Positions 6,188-8,934 of a stretch of DNA of 8,934 nt are shown one piece after another. A program made the position numbers and the translations under genes. Below the pieces are notes generated by a model. It was given only the letters and a program-made list of their open reading frames with translations. It did not search any database and was not told where the DNA came from. Position 1 is the stretch's first letter. Each line of letters opens with the position of its first letter. This stretch comes from Betaproteobacteria bacterium (GTDB lineage Bacteria; Pseudomonadota; Gammaproteobacteria; Burkholderiales; SG8-39): NCBI GenBank assembly GCA_029858545.1, contig JAOUFA010000137.1:1-8934 (forward strand), in the 5' to 3' direction.

Positions 6188-7000
6188 ATGACTGAACGCC
6201 GCCGCGCCGTCAAAGCCTATCGCAACCCGGGATTTCTCAACAGCAAGGATGCGCGCGCCCTGCGCATCCTTGCGGAGTACCTCGAACCCAGGAGCCGCTT
6301 CGAACACCACAAGGTCGACGACACCATCGTGTTCATGGGATCGGCGCGTATCAAGTCGCGCGAGGAGGCGCTGGCCGCGATCGAGCGCGCCCAGGCCGGC
6401 GAGCGCGACGCCGGACGCGCGGATGCGGATTTGCGGATGTCGGCCTACTACGAAGCGGCGCGCAGCCTCGCATTCCGCCTGACCCAGTGGTCCAAGGAAC
6501 TCGACCCGAAGGAACGCCGCTTCGTGGTCTGCACCGGAGGAGGACCTGGCATCATGGAAGCGGCCAACCGCGGAGCCGCCGAGGCGCATGGCATCAACGT
6601 GGGACTGACGATATCGATTCCCATCGAGGAATTCGACAACCAGTACGTCACGCGCGAACTGGCCTTTCATTTCCACTACTTCTTCATGCGCAAGTTCTGG
6701 TTCGCCTACCTCGCCAAAGCGGTAATCGTCTTCCCCGGCGGCTTCGGCACCCTGGACGAACTGTTCGAACTGCTCACGCTTGTGCAGACGAAGAAGATGA
6801 CCAAGCCCATGCCGATCGTGCTCTTCGGCACCGAGTACTGGCGCGAAGTGGTGAACTTCGACGCGCTGCTGCGCCATGGCACGATCAGCCCGGGCGACCT
6901 GGAACTGGTGTACCGGACCGATTCGGTCGACGACGCCTACGACTGGATCGTGCGGAAACTGGCCGAGCACGCGATCGGCCAGCCCGGCCCGATGCTCTAG
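6188..7000 (+). CDS. LOG-family Rossmann protein (TIGR00730-like; putative nucleotide 5'-monophosphate phosphoribohydrolase)
   Basis: Members of this family hydrolyse nucleoside 5'-monophosphates, best known for cytokinin riboside monophosphates, to the free base and ribose 5-phosphate; many are still labelled lysine decarboxylase in error. The 270-residue protein has the diagnostic motifs GGGPGIMEA (117-125) and PGGFGTLDE (183-191), with the catalytic-type glutamate E191. An N-terminal extension of about 45 residues precedes the first Rossmann strand (DTIVFMGSARI), placing it in the longer subclass rather than the ~190-residue plant-like LOGs. The open frame reaches back to 6122, but those residues are proline-rich and lie next to the csp terminator; ATG 6188 (MTERRR) is the likely start although its ribosome site is weak. 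No promoter was recognised in the 74 bases before it. The physiological substrate is unknown. Confidence 0.88.
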   Translation: MTERRRAVKAYRNPGFLNSKDARALRILAEYLEPRSRFEHHKVDDTIVFMGSARIKSREEALAAIERAQAGERDAGRADADLRMSAYYEAARSLAFRLTQWSKELDPKERRFVVCTGGGPGIMEAANRGAAEAHGINVGLTISIPIEEFDNQYVTRELAFHFHYFFMRKFWFAYLAKAVIVFPGGFGTLDELFELLTLVQTKKMTKPMPIVLFGTEYWREVVNFDALLRHGTISPGDLELVYRTDSVDDAYDWIVRKLAEHAIGQPGPML

Positions 7001-7076
7001 GGTTGCCTTATCTCACACGCGCCGCGATGCGCATGCAATCTAGCGCCGACAGCCCCACAAGGCCATACGGAGTGTA

Positions 7077-7110
7077 TAGAATCTCGGCTCCATCGCATGA
7101 GACGGAGGAG
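7077..7110 (+). promoter_or_regulatory. Possible -10 box and strong ribosome binding site before the second binding-protein gene
   Basis: TAGAAT (7077-7082) matches five of six bases of the -10 consensus, with TG two bases before it, so it could work as an extended -10 element; the -35 region (CCCACA, 7054-7059) is weak. Transcription would start near 7089. GGAGGAG (7104-7110) is a near-perfect ribosome binding site before the ATG at 7116. The preceding 115-bp gap shows no intrinsic terminator for the LOG gene, so read-through is also possible. Confidence 0.4.
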
Positions 7111-7115
7111 CGGTA

Positions 7116-8309
7116 ATGAAACAGCGGATGATTCTGGGTTTGGGGATCGCGGCAGCGCTTGGCCTCGCCGCGCTGCCCGCGACGGCGCAGACCGTCAAGG
7201 TGGGATTTCTGAGCACTTACAGCGGCCCCGGCGCCGCACAGGGCGATCAGCTCGACAAGGGCGCAAAGCTCTATATGAAGCTCAACGGCGACAAACTGCC
7301 GCCCGGTGTGAAGGTGGACCTGATCGTTCGTGACGACACCGGCCCAAACCCCGACGCTGCGAAGCGCGTCGCTCAGGAACTGATCGTGCGCGACAAGGTG
7401 CAGTTCCTCACCGGCCTGGTGTGGACGCCGAATGCCGCGGCGATTGCGCCGCTGAGCGCCGAAGCCAAGATTCCCTTCGTGCTGATGAACGCCGCCGGCG
7501 TGGCGATTCCGCGCATTTCGCCGTATGTCTCGCGCGTGTCGTTCACACAGTGGCAATCGGTCTATCCGCTTGGCAAGTGGGCGGCGAAGAAGTTCAAACA
7601 CGCCTATACCGCAGTCAGCGACTTCGCCCCCGGCCATGAGGCCGAAGAAGCCTTCATCAAGGGCTTCAAGGAAGCCGGCGGGGAAATCGTCGGCAGCGTG
7701 CGCGTGCCGCTCGCCAACCCCGACTTCGTGCCGTTCATGCAACGCGTCAAGGATGCCAAGCCGCAGGTGCTGTTCGCTTTCAACCCGGCCGGTAAAGCAG
7801 CCACCGGCATGATGAAAGCCTATGGCGATCTGGGTCTCGCCAAGGCGGGCATCAAGTACATCGGACCGGGCGACATCACCACCGATGAGGAACTGCAGAA
7901 CATGGGTGACGTCGCGCTGGGCGTGATGACCGTACACCACTATTCGGCCGCCGCGACACGTCCGGCCAACAAGGCCTTCGTCGCCGCCTACAAGAAGGAA
8001 TACGGCGCGAATCTCAATCCCGGTTTCATGGCGGTCGGCGCCTGGGACGCGCTCGACATGATCTTCCACGCGATCCGCGAACAAAAGGGCAAGGTCGATC
8101 CCGATCGGACAATGGAGATCATCAAGCACTACAAGAGCCAGAACAGCCCACGCGGTCCTTTCGCCATCGACCCCGAGACGCGCGAAATCATGCAGGACGA
8201 GTACCTGCGCGAAGTACGCAAAGTCGGCGGTCACCTCGCCAACGTCGAGCTCGAGGTCGTCGCCAAGCAGATCAAGGATCCCTGGAAGGAAATGAACCCG
8301 AAGAAGTGA
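7116..8309 (+). CDS. Periplasmic substrate-binding protein of a second HAAT-family ABC transporter
   Basis: The soluble receptor of an ABC importer whose first permease follows at 8392. The 397-residue protein begins with a Sec signal peptide (MKQRM, then an A/L/G-rich core) and an ATA|Q cleavage site after residue 24. The mature protein opens with VKVGFLSTYSGPGAAQGDQ, then VRDDTGPNPDAAKRVAQEL and LTGLVWTPNAAAIAP, typical of lobe I of type I binding proteins. Further conserved-looking stretches are SDFAPGHEAEEAF, VPLANPDFVPFMQRV, GVMTVHHYS and SPRGPFAIDPETREI. The overall pattern resembles the subgroup named after 2-nitrobenzoate-linked (Nba-like) binding proteins, which suggests an aromatic or other carboxylate ligand; this is recalled similarity, not a search result. 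ATG 7116 is supported by GGAGGAG (7104-7110). The gene ends in a strong hairpin. Confidence 0.93.
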   Translation: MKQRMILGLGIAAALGLAALPATAQTVKVGFLSTYSGPGAAQGDQLDKGAKLYMKLNGDKLPPGVKVDLIVRDDTGPNPDAAKRVAQELIVRDKVQFLTGLVWTPNAAAIAPLSAEAKIPFVLMNAAGVAIPRISPYVSRVSFTQWQSVYPLGKWAAKKFKHAYTAVSDFAPGHEAEEAFIKGFKEAGGEIVGSVRVPLANPDFVPFMQRVKDAKPQVLFAFNPAGKAATGMMKAYGDLGLAKAGIKYIGPGDITTDEELQNMGDVALGVMTVHHYSAAATRPANKAFVAAYKKEYGANLNPGFMAVGAWDALDMIFHAIREQKGKVDPDRTMEIIKHYKSQNSPRGPFAIDPETREIMQDEYLREVRKVGGHLANVELEVVAKQIKDPWKEMNPKK

Positions 8310-8316
8310 TTCACCG

Positions 8317-8354
8317 AACCCCGCGCCACGCCCGGCGTGACGCGGGGTTTTCTT
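8317..8354 (+). terminator. Strong intrinsic terminator or attenuator after the second binding-protein gene
   Basis: AACCCCGCG (8317-8325) pairs with CGCGGGGTT (8341-8349). After one mismatch CACGC (8327-8331) pairs with GCGTG (8335-8339), leaving a three-base loop. Four T residues and then CTT follow (8348-8354). It begins seven bases after the stop codon and lies 37 bases before the LivH-type gene, so it should reduce or stop transcription between receptor and permease. Confidence 0.85.
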
Positions 8355-8391
8355 GTCCGAGTCGGGTCTCGGCGTCTTTCCAATTCGGATC

Positions 8392-8934
8392 ATGGACGAT
8401 TTTCTATACTCGCTAGTCAGCGTCGCCTTCCACGGCGTCGCGTTCGGCATGATCCTGTATGTCATTTCGGTCGGCCTGTCGATCACGATGGGCCTGATGG
8501 GATTCGCCAATCTGGCGCACGGCGTTTTCGCGATGGCGGGCGGCTACCTGCTCACCTGGACAATGAGCCGCTTCGGCACCCCGTTTCCGATTGCCCTCGG
8601 CATCGCGTTTGCAGGCGTCGCTCTGGCAAGCGTTGTCCTCGAACGGCTGCTCTACTCCAGGCTCTACGGCGCGGCCGAACTCGAGCAGGTGCTGTTCACG
8701 ATCGGCCTCATCTTCATCGCGGTGGCCCTCGCGCGCCTGGCCTTTGGCATGCTGCAGCAGCCGGTGACGCTGCCGGATTACCTGAAAGGGCAGTACCCGC
8801 TGCTTGGCCACGACTTCCCCACCTACCGCGTATTCCTGATCGTCGTCAGCGCGCTGATGGTCGCCGTGCTCTGGTTCGGCGTCGAGCGCACGCGCTGGGG
8901 CGCGATGGTTCGCGCGGCGGTCGACAATCGTTCG
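8392..8934 (+). CDS. LivH-type permease of the second HAAT transporter, truncated at the right edge
   Basis: Membrane subunit expected to pair with a LivM-type protein and take substrate from the upstream binding protein. The visible 181 residues are about 60 percent of a normal LivH. They include hydrophobic segments at about 10-35, 42-57, 65-85, 97-120 and 147-163. The family's N-terminal signature is clear at 36-52 (MGFANLAHGVFAMAGGY), with LYGAAELEQVLFTIGL at 91-106, and the sequence stops inside the cytoplasmic EAA-like loop (GAMVRAAVDNR). The frame is open to the last base. ATG 8392 is the first plausible start after the terminator; only a weak GGA lies upstream. It is only distantly similar to the permease at 16-888, so the two transporters are separate systems. 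Confidence 0.9.
   Translation, partial: MDDFLYSLVSVAFHGVAFGMILYVISVGLSITMGLMGFANLAHGVFAMAGGYLLTWTMSRFGTPFPIALGIAFAGVALASVVLERLLYSRLYGAAELEQVLFTIGLIFIAVALARLAFGMLQQPVTLPDYLKGQYPLLGHDFPTYRVFLIVVSALMVAVLWFGVERTRWGAMVRAAVDNRS

Noticed and set aside
6170..6970. Minus-strand open frame opposite the LOG gene
   Set aside because: The plus strand has both diagnostic LOG motifs; the antisense product shows nothing recognisable.
7008..8510. 500-codon minus-strand open frame opposite the right binding-protein gene
   Set aside because: Despite its length it is compositionally an antisense shadow (H, R, G, D, V-rich), and it covers a signal peptide, a terminator and the start of LivH on the plus strand.

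Overview
The window looks like chromosomal DNA of a GC-rich Gram-negative bacterium, most likely a betaproteobacterium (Burkholderiales or Rhodocyclales). The reasons are the strong G/C bias at third codon positions, the long antisense open frames this creates, two secreted periplasmic binding proteins, and a short CspA-type protein and LOG-family protein that resemble betaproteobacterial versions. This assignment rests on general familiarity, not on a search. No rRNA, tRNA, CRISPR array, insertion sequence or phage gene was seen.

Layout: positions 1-3965 are transcribed leftwards. Read in that direction they hold a 3-hydroxyisobutyrate-dehydrogenase-like oxidoreductase (3965-3060), a hemerythrin-domain protein (2934-2305), a periplasmic substrate-binding protein of the branched-chain amino acid (HAAT) ABC transporter family (2227-971), its LivH-type permease (888-16), and the first codons of what is probably the LivM-type permease (19-1, off the edge). 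A 112-bp divergent intergenic region (3966-4077) with a dyad-symmetric candidate operator separates these from the rightward genes.

The rightward genes (4078-8934) are an acyl-CoA synthetase of the AMP-forming superfamily (4078-5640), a cold-shock protein with its own promoter, long structured leader and terminator (5690-6113), a LOG-family Rossmann protein (6188-7000), a second HAAT substrate-binding protein (7116-8309) closed by a strong hairpin terminator, and a second LivH-type permease cut by the right edge (8392-8934).

Taken together, two outward-facing uptake systems flank a dehydrogenase and a CoA ligase that diverge from a common control region. The simplest reading is an accessory catabolic locus in which a carboxylic acid (aromatic, branched or amino-acid-derived) is imported, activated to a CoA thioester and further oxidised. 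The substrate cannot be read from the sequence. The cold-shock and LOG genes look like unrelated housekeeping genes between the two transport modules. All gene families here are known. I see no convincing undescribed system; the most interesting items are regulatory: the csp leader, the divergent-region dyad, and hairpins placed between binding-protein and permease genes in both transporters.
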